The notes below the pieces were generated by a model, which was not told the origin of the DNA, searched no databases, and was given only the letters and a program-made list of their open reading frames with translations. From NCBI GenBank assembly GCA_002307135.1, contig DBTQ01000027.1, positions 252,098-316,097 on the forward strand: a stretch of 64,000 nucleotides of DNA, given 5' to 3'. The stretch comes from Bacteroidetes bacterium UBA1312 (GTDB taxonomy: Bacteria; Bacteroidota; Bacteroidia; Chitinophagales; Chitinophagaceae). A program made the translations under genes and the position numbers. This document shows positions 34,649 to 43,281 of this stretch, piece after piece (the first letter of the stretch is position 1; each line of letters starts with the position of its first letter).

Positions 34649-35482
34649 ATGAAACGCGTACTAATCATACCAGTAGCCTTAGTTTTTTTAATGTCTTGCA
34701 ATAGCGCTAAAAAATCAGTGAGTAATAAAAATGCTTATGCCGATACGGCCATAGTAGTAGATGGTGATAACAGTGAATGGCCAACTCCATACCCTTATTA
34801 TGATGAAAAAGCTGGTATTGGCTACGACCTTTCGAACGATAAAGACAATCTTTATATCACAGTTAAAACAGCAGATGAAAAAGTTCAGGTAAAAATGTTA
34901 CGTGGCGGATTAAACGTCTGGGTTGATGTAAAAGGCGAAAAAAATCTAACTACTGTGATCAATTATCCAATTGAAAATAACAACTCGTCACCTAAAACCG
35001 AATCACCTGTAAAACAATCTCCGCAACAAAGAAGAATGGAAGCCATTGAAAATGCAAGAGATTATACCCTATCTGGATTTAAAAAATGTAATGGAGGTTT
35101 ATTAATAAATCAAGCTAATAGTTGTGGCATAAAGGTAAAAATGGGCGTTAATGAATTTAATGAATTGGTATGGGAAGCGGCAATACCTTTTACTGCTTTA
35201 TATGGTCGTAAAATAACTGTTGTTGATACCCATAAACCCATTAGTGTTTGTTTTGACATCAAAGGGCTTAAACAAGCAGCAGGCAGCAATAGTGCACGAG
35301 GCGGTGGTATGGGAGGTGGCATGAGAGGTGGAGGAATGGGTGGCGGCATGAGAGGCGGTGGAGGAAGGATGGGTGGCGGCGGAAATAGCGGCACCAATAA
35401 TCCGGGGGGAGCGGCAGACCGGCAAAAATTATTTGAACCAACTAAAACCTGGGTAAAAACAACACTTGCATTTAAGCCATAA
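34649..35482 (+). CDS. Lipoprotein with Gly/Met/Arg-rich tail repeats
   Basis: From ATG 34649 the 277-residue protein has a lipoprotein signal (MKRVLIIPVALVFLMSC, Cys17). The mature part begins with a segment similar to CBM9-like domains of Bacteroidota (VDGDNSEWPTPYPYYDEKAGIGYDLSNDKDNLYITVKT). Near the end lies a low-complexity repeat (GGGMGGGMRGGGMGG, then GGMRGGGGRMGGGG). A longer start at 34634 is possible. Function unknown; probably surface- or periplasm-located. Confidence 0.6.
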   Translation: MKRVLIIPVALVFLMSCNSAKKSVSNKNAYADTAIVVDGDNSEWPTPYPYYDEKAGIGYDLSNDKDNLYITVKTADEKVQVKMLRGGLNVWVDVKGEKNLTTVINYPIENNNSSPKTESPVKQSPQQRRMEAIENARDYTLSGFKKCNGGLLINQANSCGIKVKMGVNEFNELVWEAAIPFTALYGRKITVVDTHKPISVCFDIKGLKQAAGSNSARGGGMGGGMRGGGMGGGMRGGGGRMGGGGNSGTNNPGGAADRQKLFEPTKTWVKTTLAFKP

Positions 35483-35490
35483 CGCTTGAT

Positions 35491-36282
35491 CTAGTTGGCA
35501 CATCTAAATCTCGCAGATATAGAATAATCAACACCTGCGGGCAGTACAGCGTCACAAAAGCTAATTTCGAAATGAGTAGCATCAATTGACCTCACATACA
35601 GTTTTGTTCCAGAATTCAGATAAGTATCAAATGTCAATGGACTACTAACATTAATGCGAACATATGGGCTATAATCCGGCGACAAATTAGTAATCAGGTA
35701 AGTACCCTGAGTTGGATAGTCATGAAAATAAAGTATCATTCCATACTCATAAGCATTCACATTAATTACCCATCCATCTGCTGTAGAATAAACTGGTGAT
35801 GTTGCAGAATAGATTTTCATGGAATCTTCACGATGATTCCCAACTATTTTCATGGAATCAAGTGCAGGTTTACAATCAATAGTATTAGAATCAATTTGTA
35901 CATTGCCTACCGCTATTACATCTCCATAACTATAACCATTTCTATTGGCAGCAAATGTTCTGAAATAATATTTTTTGAATGCTTTAAGGTTAGGATAACT
36001 GGCTGTAAAAGTGTTGCTATAAATAGTATCAACTAATTTTTGATTACTAGCCATATCTGGTACGGGTAAAGTATCCATACAGAATCCAACAAAGGACAAT
36101 GGGTCTGCTCCTTCACTCAAAATAGTACCTTTAACCAACACACTTCCATCAGCTTGTACTACTGCAGAGGTTGTGGCTACTTGAGGGTAATAATCATGTA
36201 CATTCTTTTGCACTTTACTACAACCTGAGCATAATACAAGCAATACGAATAGAAACAGTAAAGTATTTATTATTGCCTTCAT
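35491..36282 (-). CDS. Lipoprotein, beta-sandwich-like
   Basis: The 263-residue protein starts with a lipoprotein signal (IINTLLFLFVLLVLCSGC). The body is beta-rich with a fibronectin-III-like segment (YPQVATTSAVVQADGSVLVKGTILSEGADPLSFVGFCMDT and NLKAFKKYYFRTFAANRNGYSYGDVIAVG). Lacks a catalytic motif. It precedes nothing on its strand and follows the outer-membrane-like gene (36285) by 2 bp, so both are probably one operon. Confidence 0.6.
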   Translation of the reverse strand: MKAIINTLLFLFVLLVLCSGCSKVQKNVHDYYPQVATTSAVVQADGSVLVKGTILSEGADPLSFVGFCMDTLPVPDMASNQKLVDTIYSNTFTASYPNLKAFKKYYFRTFAANRNGYSYGDVIAVGNVQIDSNTIDCKPALDSMKIVGNHREDSMKIYSATSPVYSTADGWVINVNAYEYGMILYFHDYPTQGTYLITNLSPDYSPYVRINVSSPLTFDTYLNSGTKLYVRSIDATHFEISFCDAVLPAGVDYSISARFRCAN

Positions 36283-36284
36283 GC

Positions 36285-36947
36285 TTAATCTTCTTCTTTT
36301 TCTTGTTTCATAATATTATAAACTAACCCAATACCAATATTCTTAGTAGGGTATTTGCTGCTCCAATCTGTGAGTGTTTCCTGTTGATATAAAATATTTG
36401 CCAAAACAGAAAAATGCGCATTAATATCATAGGAAACACTGGCTCGTACTCTTAAGCCTGCTATATAGTCTTCATTATTTACGCTTTGAGTAAGAATTGG
36501 TGTATAATCAGCTTTATAAACATTCTTTACTATCCCAACAACTGCACCACCACCTATAAAAAAATCAACTTTTTTATAGCGCCAGATTCTAAAATTATAT
36601 TCTATAAAAAAGCTCGTTTCCTTATGATTGGAATAAACGAGACTACCCGGATATATTTTATAACCGTTATCGTATTGCACTAAAAAAACGGGGAAAGTAT
36701 CTAATCTTGGTTTGTATTCTGCATGAAAGAAACCAACCCTACCAATAATTTTACCATCGTCAGATGTTTGGGTATAAAACAATTCGAAAGACGCAGCTTT
36801 TCCGAAAGATGCACCAAAGTCACCCAATGGTTTGGAATAAGATGTATTAAAACCTATTTGAGCTATAGTATTCTGTACACAACCGAGAAGAAATACAAAC
36901 AATAGAATGTGCCTGAAAGAATTTTTAATTGATAGTGTCTGGTTCAA
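36285..36947 (-). CDS. Outer-membrane beta-barrel-like protein
   Basis: The 220-residue protein has a signal peptide (SFRHILLFVFLLGCVQNTIAQ) and then alternating-residue beta strands typical of an OmpA-like or porin-family small barrel (IGFNTSYSKPLGDFGASFG, KAASFELFYTQTSDDGKIIGRVGFFHAEYK, FIEYNFRIWRYKKVDFFIGGGAVVG), ending GIGLVYNI. It is directly upstream of the lipoprotein gene on the minus strand. No functional motif. Confidence 0.6.
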   Translation of the reverse strand: MNQTLSIKNSFRHILLFVFLLGCVQNTIAQIGFNTSYSKPLGDFGASFGKAASFELFYTQTSDDGKIIGRVGFFHAEYKPRLDTFPVFLVQYDNGYKIYPGSLVYSNHKETSFFIEYNFRIWRYKKVDFFIGGGAVVGIVKNVYKADYTPILTQSVNNEDYIAGLRVRASVSYDINAHFSVLANILYQQETLTDWSSKYPTKNIGIGLVYNIMKQEKEED

Positions 36948-37011
36948 TTGATGTAAGTTACCTTTAAGATTCTTAATATTATAATCAACAAAAGAAATGA
37001 ATAGACTGGTG

Positions 37012-38403
37012 CTATACCTGTTTTAATTCACTTACCAAATCTTGCAAAACCTTTTTGGCATCGCCAAACAACATAGATGTTTTAGGTTTGAAAAATAATT
37101 CATTTTCGATACCTGCATAACCCGGTTTCATGCTACGTTTATTTACAATTACATGATCCGCTTTTTGGACTTCCAAGATAGGCATTCCATATATGGGGCT
37201 TGAAGGATCTTCTTTAGCAGCAGGATTCACTACATCATTTGCACCTAAAATCAACACCACATTAGTACTACTCATTTGATCATTGGCATCTTCCATTTCC
37301 AACAATTTTTCATAAGGCACATCAGCTTCTGCAAGCAATACATTCATGTGTCCCGGCATACGACCAGCAACAGGATGGATACCATAAGTTACTTCCACAC
37401 CTTTTTCTTCCAATAATTTCTCGAGCTCATGGCAAGCATGTTGTGCTTGTGCAACGGCTAATCCATAACCGGGAATGATACACACTTTTTGTGCATAAGC
37501 CATAAGAGTAGCGGTATCATTGAGTGAAATTTCTTTATAATTACCTTGCTCCTTCACCACTCCTGCAACTCCGACTTTTGCCGCCCCAAAAGAACCAATC
37601 AATACGTTTTTGAGCGACCGATTCATGGCTTTACACATAAGCATCGTAAGAATTGTGCCGGCCGACCCCACCAAAATACCACCCGTTAGCATTACTGGAT
37701 TATTGTATAAAAATCCGCCGAAGGCAGCCGCTACTCCGGTAAATGAATTGAGCAACGAAATGACAACCGGCATATCGGCACCACCAATAGGCATCACAAA
37801 TAATACACCATAAACGGCAGCAAGTATAAGTATGGTATAAAATACCCAAGATTCTGTAGTATAGCCGCCAATGAGCATTACAGACAATGATAGTAAAGCT
37901 GCCCAGAGGATAAAATTGATGACTTGTGCACCGGATATGGATTTATCCTTTATTTTCCCGTTCAACTTACCCCAAGCAATAATACTACCAGCAAATGAGA
38001 CTGTTCCGATAATCATTCCCAATACGATAACAAGCAATATACCTGTTGAAGGAGTCGGATTATGATGATACTCTATGAGCGAGATAAGCATTGCACAAGC
38101 CCCCCCCATACCGTTAAAGAGACTTACCATTTCAGGCATCGCTGTCATTTGAACTCTTTTTGCAGCTAGCGTACCCACAACAGAACCTATGATTAACGCC
38201 GCAAAAATCCAAGGATAGTTACCCAAAGGATTTCCTTCATGATCTTTATATAAAAAAATAGTAGCAAAAATAGCAATACCCATACCTGTTGCAGCTACCA
38301 GATTTCCTCTGCGAGCCGAGTCAGGATGCGATAACATTTTAAGCCCAAGAATAAAAGTTATCGAACCAATAAGATAACTAAGTTGTAAAATAGTTTGCTC
38401 CAT
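37012..38403 (-). CDS. pntB: NAD(P) transhydrogenase subunit beta
   Basis: Membrane and NADP-binding subunit of proton-translocating transhydrogenase, which makes NADPH from NADH using the proton gradient. The 463-residue protein has about nine N-terminal helices (FNGMGGACAMLISLIEY is conserved) and a C-terminal NADP-binding domain (YGLAVAQAQHACHELEKLLEEKGVEV, YGIHPVAGRMPGHMNVLLAEADVPY, ANDVVNPAAKEDPSSPIYGMPIL). Last gene of the operon pntA1-pntA2-pntB, following pntA2 by 3 bp. Confidence 0.95.
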   Translation of the reverse strand: MEQTILQLSYLIGSITFILGLKMLSHPDSARRGNLVAATGMGIAIFATIFLYKDHEGNPLGNYPWIFAALIIGSVVGTLAAKRVQMTAMPEMVSLFNGMGGACAMLISLIEYHHNPTPSTGILLVIVLGMIIGTVSFAGSIIAWGKLNGKIKDKSISGAQVINFILWAALLSLSVMLIGGYTTESWVFYTILILAAVYGVLFVMPIGGADMPVVISLLNSFTGVAAAFGGFLYNNPVMLTGGILVGSAGTILTMLMCKAMNRSLKNVLIGSFGAAKVGVAGVVKEQGNYKEISLNDTATLMAYAQKVCIIPGYGLAVAQAQHACHELEKLLEEKGVEVTYGIHPVAGRMPGHMNVLLAEADVPYEKLLEMEDANDQMSSTNVVLILGANDVVNPAAKEDPSSPIYGMPILEVQKADHVIVNKRSMKPGYAGIENELFFKPKTSMLFGDAKKVLQDLVSELKQV

Positions 38404-38406
38404 GAT

Positions 38407-38730
38407 TTATTTTTTTGCTTTTTTCTTAGAAAACATTTCCAACATTCTATCGGTTACCACAAAGCCTCCTACTACATTGAGTGTACCTAATATTACCGCC
38501 CAAAAACCTAAGGTCAATGCTAAATAATCATCAGCACGGGCTTGCCCCATAACAATGATAGCACCAATAATAACAACACCATGTATGGCATTCGCACCAC
38601 TCATCAATGGCGTATGCAAAACAGAAGGTACGCGTCCTATTACTTCTATACCTAAGAATATAGAAAGAATAACGATCGTGAGCAATCTATAAATTGCCGG
38701 ATCTGTAAACAGATTTTGAATGGTTTCCAT
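38407..38730 (-). CDS. pntA2: NAD(P) transhydrogenase subunit alpha, membrane part
   Basis: A 107-residue protein with about three membrane helices (LTIVILSIFLGIEVIGRVPSVLHTPLMSGANAIHGVVIIGAIIV). The LHTPLMSGANAIHG segment is diagnostic for the alpha-2 domain. In Bacteroidota the alpha subunit is split into two genes, as here, between pntA1 and pntB. Confidence 0.93.
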   Translation of the reverse strand: METIQNLFTDPAIYRLLTIVILSIFLGIEVIGRVPSVLHTPLMSGANAIHGVVIIGAIIVMGQARADDYLALTLGFWAVILGTLNVVGGFVVTDRMLEMFSKKKAKK

Positions 38731-38794
38731 TTTAAAATAAACGTTTATGTTGGAAGAAATATTTCAAATAATTATTGCCAAATAACCAGAATTA

Positions 38795-39910
38795 CTATAA
38801 TAAAGCAGTTACTCTTTCATTAACAACATTGCCACCATGCGCAATACAAGTTCCCTTCACAATATCATCTTCAAAATTGAGCTTCATGTTCCCTTCAGCA
38901 TCAATAATCAATTTCAGGAAATTGAACACATTTTTAGCATATAATTTACTGGCATCAGCCGGCATAGAGGCTGCAAGTGCTGAATTACCAATAATCGTTA
39001 CCCCATTGTGAAGTACCGTCTCTTTATCTTTTGTAAAATCTGTATTACCACCCGTTGCTGAAGCTAAGTCTATAATTACAGAACCAGAACGCATGTCTTC
39101 CATCATTTCTTTGGTGATCAGAATAGGTGCTTTTCTACCAGGGATTTGGGCCGTAGTAATTACAATATCACTCTTCCGAATATGTTCGTGTATTTTGGCT
39201 TTTTGTTTTTGTTGAAAATCTTCAGACTGCTCTACAGCATAACCACCGGCTTTTGAAGCATCGGCCGCACCTTCTACTTCTATAAATTTTGCGCCCAAAC
39301 TGCCTACTTCTTCTTTAACGGCTGGGCGTGTATCAAATACTTCCACTACAGCCCCCAACCTACGTGCAGTAGCTATTGCCTGCAGACCAGCCACTCCAGC
39401 CCCAAGTATCATTACTTTAGCCGGCGGAATACTACCGGCAGCAGTCATAAACATGGGAAGATATCGGCTGTACTGCATCGCTGCCAATAATACAGCTTTA
39501 TATCCGGCAATATTTGCCTGAGAACTGAGCACATCCATACTCTGTGCACGGGTTGTTCGTGGAATTGTATCTAGACTAAAAACCGTTTGACCCGCTGTTG
39601 CTAATTGTTGCATCAGGGGAACGTTAAAAAGCGGTTGGTAAACACCCATCAACACCGTATCCGGTTTCGAAGACATTGCGATTAGTGTCGGGTTAATCGC
39701 CAAGATTAAATCTGCTGCAGACGAAATTTCAGATGCCGATTTAATTACTGCACCTGCATCCGTATATGCTTTATCAGAGAAAAAAGCCGATTTGCCTGCT
39801 TCAGACTCCACCCAAACAGTTACTTTCATTTTAGCCAATGCCAATACAACCTCAGGGACAAGAGAAACGCGCGTTTCAGGCAATTGCTCTTTTAAAACAC
39901 CTATTATCAT
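38795..39910 (-). CDS. pntA1: NAD(P) transhydrogenase subunit alpha, NAD-binding part
   Basis: The 371-residue soluble protein binds NAD(H) and belongs to the alanine dehydrogenase/PNT family. Visible motifs: GVLKEQLPETRVSLVPEVV at the N-terminus, VMILGAGVAGLQAIATARRLGAVVEVFDTRPAVKEEVGSLGAKF (Rossmann region and PNT domain), and ITTAQIPGRKAPILITKEM. First gene of the pnt operon on the minus strand; 64 bp separate it from pntA2. Confidence 0.95.
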   Translation of the reverse strand: MIIGVLKEQLPETRVSLVPEVVLALAKMKVTVWVESEAGKSAFFSDKAYTDAGAVIKSASEISSAADLILAINPTLIAMSSKPDTVLMGVYQPLFNVPLMQQLATAGQTVFSLDTIPRTTRAQSMDVLSSQANIAGYKAVLLAAMQYSRYLPMFMTAAGSIPPAKVMILGAGVAGLQAIATARRLGAVVEVFDTRPAVKEEVGSLGAKFIEVEGAADASKAGGYAVEQSEDFQQKQKAKIHEHIRKSDIVITTAQIPGRKAPILITKEMMEDMRSGSVIIDLASATGGNTDFTKDKETVLHNGVTIIGNSALAASMPADASKLYAKNVFNFLKLIIDAEGNMKLNFEDDIVKGTCIAHGGNVVNERVTALL

Positions 39911-40050
39911 AAATGGTTTGTGTTTCGTTTAAGAAGGGTAAGATATAGCCGAATCAGCACAACTCCAAATTTTAACGATACAAAAACGTAGAGGATCAGA
40001 AGTTTGTGTAATTTTCAATACTTTTACCGTCCTTAAACGAAAAACTAAAA

Positions 40051-40575
40051 ATGAAAAAAGTATTTGCGTCCTTATTACTGTGTGCCGCTGTGAGCCTTTC
40101 AGCAAAAGCTCAATACAGCAACGAAAAAATGAAAATTGGCGATAAAGCTCCCGAATTAGCTTACGAAAACCCTCAAGGCAAAAAAATAAGCCTTGCAGAG
40201 ATCAACAAAGGTCGCATCGTTTTATTAGATTTTTGGGCTTCGTGGTGCGGTCCCTGTCGTCGTTCCAACCCAAGTTTAGTAAGTCTATACAACCATTACA
40301 AATCAAAAACTTTTAAAAATGCAAAGAATGGATTTACAGTTGTAAGTGTATCTTTAGACAAAGCGAAAGATGCATGGCTAAACGCTATTGAGTCCGATAA
40401 GCTTGCATGGCCATATCACATGTGCGATTTTGGAGCTTGGCAATCACAAGCCGCGGCAGCCTATGGCGTTCAATTTATTCCTCAGGCATTCCTAATCGGT
40501 ACTGATGGTAAAATAATAGGAAAATACAATTCTGCAGAAGAAGCTGAAAGTGATTTAAAAAAGCTGACAAAATAA
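40051..40575 (+). CDS. TlpA/ResA-like periplasmic thioredoxin
   Basis: The 174-residue protein starts with a signal peptide (MKKVFASLLLCAAVSLSAKA, cleavage near residue 20) and has the thioredoxin site ASWCGPCRR with Cys66 and Cys69, preceded by GRIVLLDFW. The remaining sequence (FIPQAFLIGTDGKIIGKY) contains the cis-Pro. It probably reduces or oxidises thiols in the periplasm or on the inner membrane face. A partner gene is not next to it. Confidence 0.88.
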   Translation: MKKVFASLLLCAAVSLSAKAQYSNEKMKIGDKAPELAYENPQGKKISLAEINKGRIVLLDFWASWCGPCRRSNPSLVSLYNHYKSKTFKNAKNGFTVVSVSLDKAKDAWLNAIESDKLAWPYHMCDFGAWQSQAAAAYGVQFIPQAFLIGTDGKIIGKYNSAEEAESDLKKLTK

Positions 40576-40578
40576 TAT

Positions 40579-40608
40579 TTTGTCAAATCTGATATTTCGT
40601 TACCTTTG
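40579..40608 (+). promoter_or_regulatory. rpmE promoter
   Basis: TTTG (40579-40582), 18 nt, TACCTTTG (40601-40608): near-consensus and 59 nt upstream of rpmE. Confidence 0.65.
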
Positions 40609-40667
40609 CAACCTTATTGTAATAACCTGCATGGCAAAATCCATGCCCAAAACATAAAATAAATAAA

Positions 40668-40919
40668 ATGAAAAAAGGTATCCACCCAACTACTTACCGT
40701 ACTGTAGTTTTCAAAGACATGTCTAATGAGACATCTTTCCTTACACGCTCTACAGCTGCATCAAAGGAAACAATTCTATGGGAAGACGGTAATGAATATC
40801 CACTGATCAAAGTGGAAATTTCAAATACTTCTCACCCATTCTATACTGGTAAATCTATGTTTGTAGATACAGCAGGTCGTATCGAAAAATTCAAAAATCG
40901 TTACGCGAAAAAAGCATAA
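40668..40919 (+). CDS. rpmE2: 50S ribosomal protein L31 type B
   Basis: The 83-residue protein MKKGIHPTTYRTVVFKDMSNE with FLTRSTAAS and SNTSHPFYTGKSMFVDTAGRIEKFKNRYAKK matches L31. It lacks the CxxC zinc ligands of type A, so it is the zinc-free type B form, often favoured under zinc limitation. A terminator follows. Confidence 0.94.
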   Translation: MKKGIHPTTYRTVVFKDMSNETSFLTRSTAASKETILWEDGNEYPLIKVEISNTSHPFYTGKSMFVDTAGRIEKFKNRYAKKA

Positions 40920-40944
40920 TAAATCCAAAAAACATTTAGTGAAT

Positions 40945-40975
40945 AAAAAAATCCCGACATTCGTTGGGATTTTTT
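40945..40975 (+). terminator. Terminator after rpmE2
   Basis: AAAAAAATCCC-GAC, loop ATTC, GTT-GGGATTTTTT: stem with one G-T pair, followed by a T tract. Confidence 0.75.
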
Positions 40976-41013
40976 ATTAAACACTACTTAGTTAAGCATT
41001 TTATATAAAACCC

Positions 41014-42213
41014 ATGCATTATATACTTTTTGACGATGCAACACGGCTTCAGTTATTACCATTTACACATACACGGCCTATTGCCGATATTCGTTGTGGC
41101 ATTATGACAATGAGAGAGCGCTGGGCATTACTGTTGAGTTCAAGCACTATATCAACGCTCACCGAACCCTATTTGCAAGCAGTATTTCCAATTGATCGTA
41201 CAAAACTGGATTCTATAGTTATCAATGGGGGCATATTTGCTACAAAAGAATTAGTAGATGCCATTATTCATTTACCAATCAATACTCAATTGTTATGGAA
41301 AGGCATTCTTATTGCGGCACATTTAAGTGATTCAACTACACTTTCTTTCGATAATTTATCTGCCACAACCTCCAATCTTTTGCCATTAGAGTTTTCAGGA
41401 ACAATAAATAAACTTGAGCATATCTGGGATATTTTTTCGCAAAATGAACGAGCAATAACTGATGATTTTAATCTACTTACTCTAGGTCGTGTGTCTCAAA
41501 ATTTACCAGACCATGTAATGGCAATGGGGAGCGAAAACATTTTCATTGAAGAAGGTGCAGTAATTAACCCATGTATCATCAATGCTACGAAAGGCCCTGT
41601 ATATATTGCCACAGAATCTGAAATAATGGAAGGCTGCATGCTCCGAGGCCCATTGGCTATAGGAGCACATAGCGTGGTAAAAATGGGTGCAAAAATATAT
41701 GGGGCAACAACCATTGGAGAAGGCTGTAAAGTGGGGGGAGAAATAAGCAATGTCGTATTTTTTGCAAATAGCAATAAAGGACATGATGGGTTTATTGGGA
41801 ATGCCGTCATTGGTGAATGGTGTAATCTTGGAGCAGACACAAACTGTAGCAATCTCAAAAATAATTATGATACTATAAAAATATGGGACGAGTACACGAA
41901 TAAGCTAGTGAGCACACATTTGCAATTTTGTGGTCTAATGATGGGAGACCATTCCAAGTGCGGCATCAATACAATGTTTAATACAGGTACAGTGGTAGGC
42001 GTAAGCTGTAACATATTCGGAAGTGATTTTCCCGATAAATTTGTTCCTTCTTTTAGCTGGGGAGGGAATGAAAGCAAGACTACTTACTCTTTTGAAAAAG
42101 CAATAGAAACAGCGAACAGAATGATGATTCGTCGGCATAAAAAGCTTAGTAAGGAAGAAGAAGCAATGTATCATTATCTATTTGAACATACAAAAAGTCA
42201 ACGAGGTAATTAA
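41014..42213 (+). CDS. GlmU-family putative sugar nucleotidyltransferase
   Basis: The 399-residue protein has an N-terminal nucleotidyltransferase-like half (DATRLQLLPFTHTRPIADIRCGIMTMRERW) and a C-terminal left-handed beta-helix with hexapeptide repeats (AIGAHSVVKMGAKIYGATTIGEGCKVGGEISNVVF, GWCNLG-like turns). The typical GXGTRM pyrophosphorylase loop is replaced (DDATRLQLLPF), which is usual for the Bacteroidota GlmU-like family of uncertain reaction. Function is probably sugar-phosphate activation for the cell envelope. Next to tpiA. Confidence 0.75.
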   Translation: MHYILFDDATRLQLLPFTHTRPIADIRCGIMTMRERWALLLSSSTISTLTEPYLQAVFPIDRTKLDSIVINGGIFATKELVDAIIHLPINTQLLWKGILIAAHLSDSTTLSFDNLSATTSNLLPLEFSGTINKLEHIWDIFSQNERAITDDFNLLTLGRVSQNLPDHVMAMGSENIFIEEGAVINPCIINATKGPVYIATESEIMEGCMLRGPLAIGAHSVVKMGAKIYGATTIGEGCKVGGEISNVVFFANSNKGHDGFIGNAVIGEWCNLGADTNCSNLKNNYDTIKIWDEYTNKLVSTHLQFCGLMMGDHSKCGINTMFNTGTVVGVSCNIFGSDFPDKFVPSFSWGGNESKTTYSFEKAIETANRMMIRRHKKLSKEEEAMYHYLFEHTKSQRGN

Positions 42214-42274
42214 CTTTAGTATTCGAATAATGCATCAATAATTAAAATTACATTTCACAATCTAAATATTTCTT

Positions 42275-43045
42275 ATGCGTAAAAAGATAGTAGCAGGTAA
42301 CTGGAAAATGAATTTGAACATGGTACAAGGCGTAAGCTTAGTAGGCGCTATTCTTAAAAACCTACCAGACCTAAACGAACTAAAACAAGTAGTGTTAGCT
42401 CCTTCATTTTTGAATATCGGGGTAACTTACCAACAAATAATGAATACTCCTTTCTTATCAATAGGGGCACAAAACTGCCATCAGGAAGAATTTGGCGCAT
42501 TTACTGGAGAAGTATCTGCTTCGATGATTAAAGGTGCAGGAGCAAGCCATGTAATACTCGGACATTCTGAACGCAGAGAATACTTCAATGAGACAAGTTC
42601 ACTCCTGAAGAAAAAAGTTGACGCTGCACTTGCACAAGAATTAACCGTAATTTTTTGCTGTGGAGAACCTCTATCTATACGCGATGCAGCTACTGAAAAT
42701 GATTATGTGGCACAACAAATCCAAGAGGGCCTTTTCCATCTTGAGGCAGCGCAAATGAAACATATTGTTATCGCCTACGAACCCATTTGGGCAATAGGTA
42801 CAGGACGTACAGCTACAGCGCCACAAGCACAAGATATGCACCACAATATTCGCAATGTAATTGCTACAAAATATGGTAGTGAACTAGCTGGCAATACCAC
42901 TATTTTATATGGAGGAAGTTGCAAACCATCTAACGCAGAAGAGCTATTTGCTTGCCCAGATGTAGATGGAGGTTTGATAGGAGGAGCAGCACTTAATGCA
43001 GAAGATTTCGTAGGCATAATTACAGCAATGATGAATAGTAAATAA
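42275..43045 (+). CDS. tpiA: Triosephosphate isomerase
   Basis: Interconverts glyceraldehyde 3-phosphate and dihydroxyacetone phosphate in glycolysis. The 256-residue TIM barrel has VAGNWKMNL with catalytic Lys11, ILGHSERREYF (His and Ser contacts), AYEPIWAIGTG with the catalytic Glu, and LYGGSCKPSNA with GLIGGAALN. Normal length. Confidence 0.96.
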   Translation: MRKKIVAGNWKMNLNMVQGVSLVGAILKNLPDLNELKQVVLAPSFLNIGVTYQQIMNTPFLSIGAQNCHQEEFGAFTGEVSASMIKGAGASHVILGHSERREYFNETSSLLKKKVDAALAQELTVIFCCGEPLSIRDAATENDYVAQQIQEGLFHLEAAQMKHIVIAYEPIWAIGTGRTATAPQAQDMHHNIRNVIATKYGSELAGNTTILYGGSCKPSNAEELFACPDVDGGLIGGAALNAEDFVGIITAMMNSK

Positions 43046-43059
43046 TTTTTCAAAGAAAA

Positions 43060-43090
43060 TTTGGCAAAAAGAAAAACCTTCTTATCTTTG
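43060..43090 (+). promoter_or_regulatory. tRNA-Glu promoter
   Basis: TTTG (43060-43063), 19 nt, TATCTTTG (43083-43090): a clear consensus with the tRNA starting 20 nt downstream. Confidence 0.75.
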
Positions 43091-43109
43091 CACTCCCAAA
43101 CAGGGAAAT

Positions 43110-43181
43110 GGCGCGTTGGTCAAGCGGTTAAGACGCCTCCCTTTCACGGAGGAATGACGGGTTCGATTCCCGTACGTGCTA
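43110..43181 (+). tRNA. tRNA-Glu (anticodon TTC)
   Basis: A 72-nt cloverleaf: acceptor GGCGCGT pairing with ACGTGCT (two G-T pairs), D arm GGTCAAGCGG, anticodon stem CCTCC/GGAGG with loop CTTTCAC giving anticodon TTC (43143-43145), T arm ACGGG-TTCGATT-CCCGT, discriminator A. No CCA encoded. It is the integration target of the adjacent element. Confidence 0.92.
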
Positions 43182-43185
43182 CAAA

Positions 43186-43210
43186 GAAAGCCGCTCTACG
43201 AGCGGCTTTC
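43186..43210 (+). terminator. Hairpin after tRNA-Glu
   Basis: GAAAGCCGCT, loop CTACG, AGCGGCTTTC: a perfect 10-bp stem 5 nt after the tRNA. The T tract is short; it may act as a terminator or mark the element boundary. Confidence 0.5.
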
Positions 43211-43281
43211 AGCATCTAAATAGCCCATCCGGACAACCCGACGGACTAGAAAAAGAATCACCACGGTTTATTTTACTTGAA

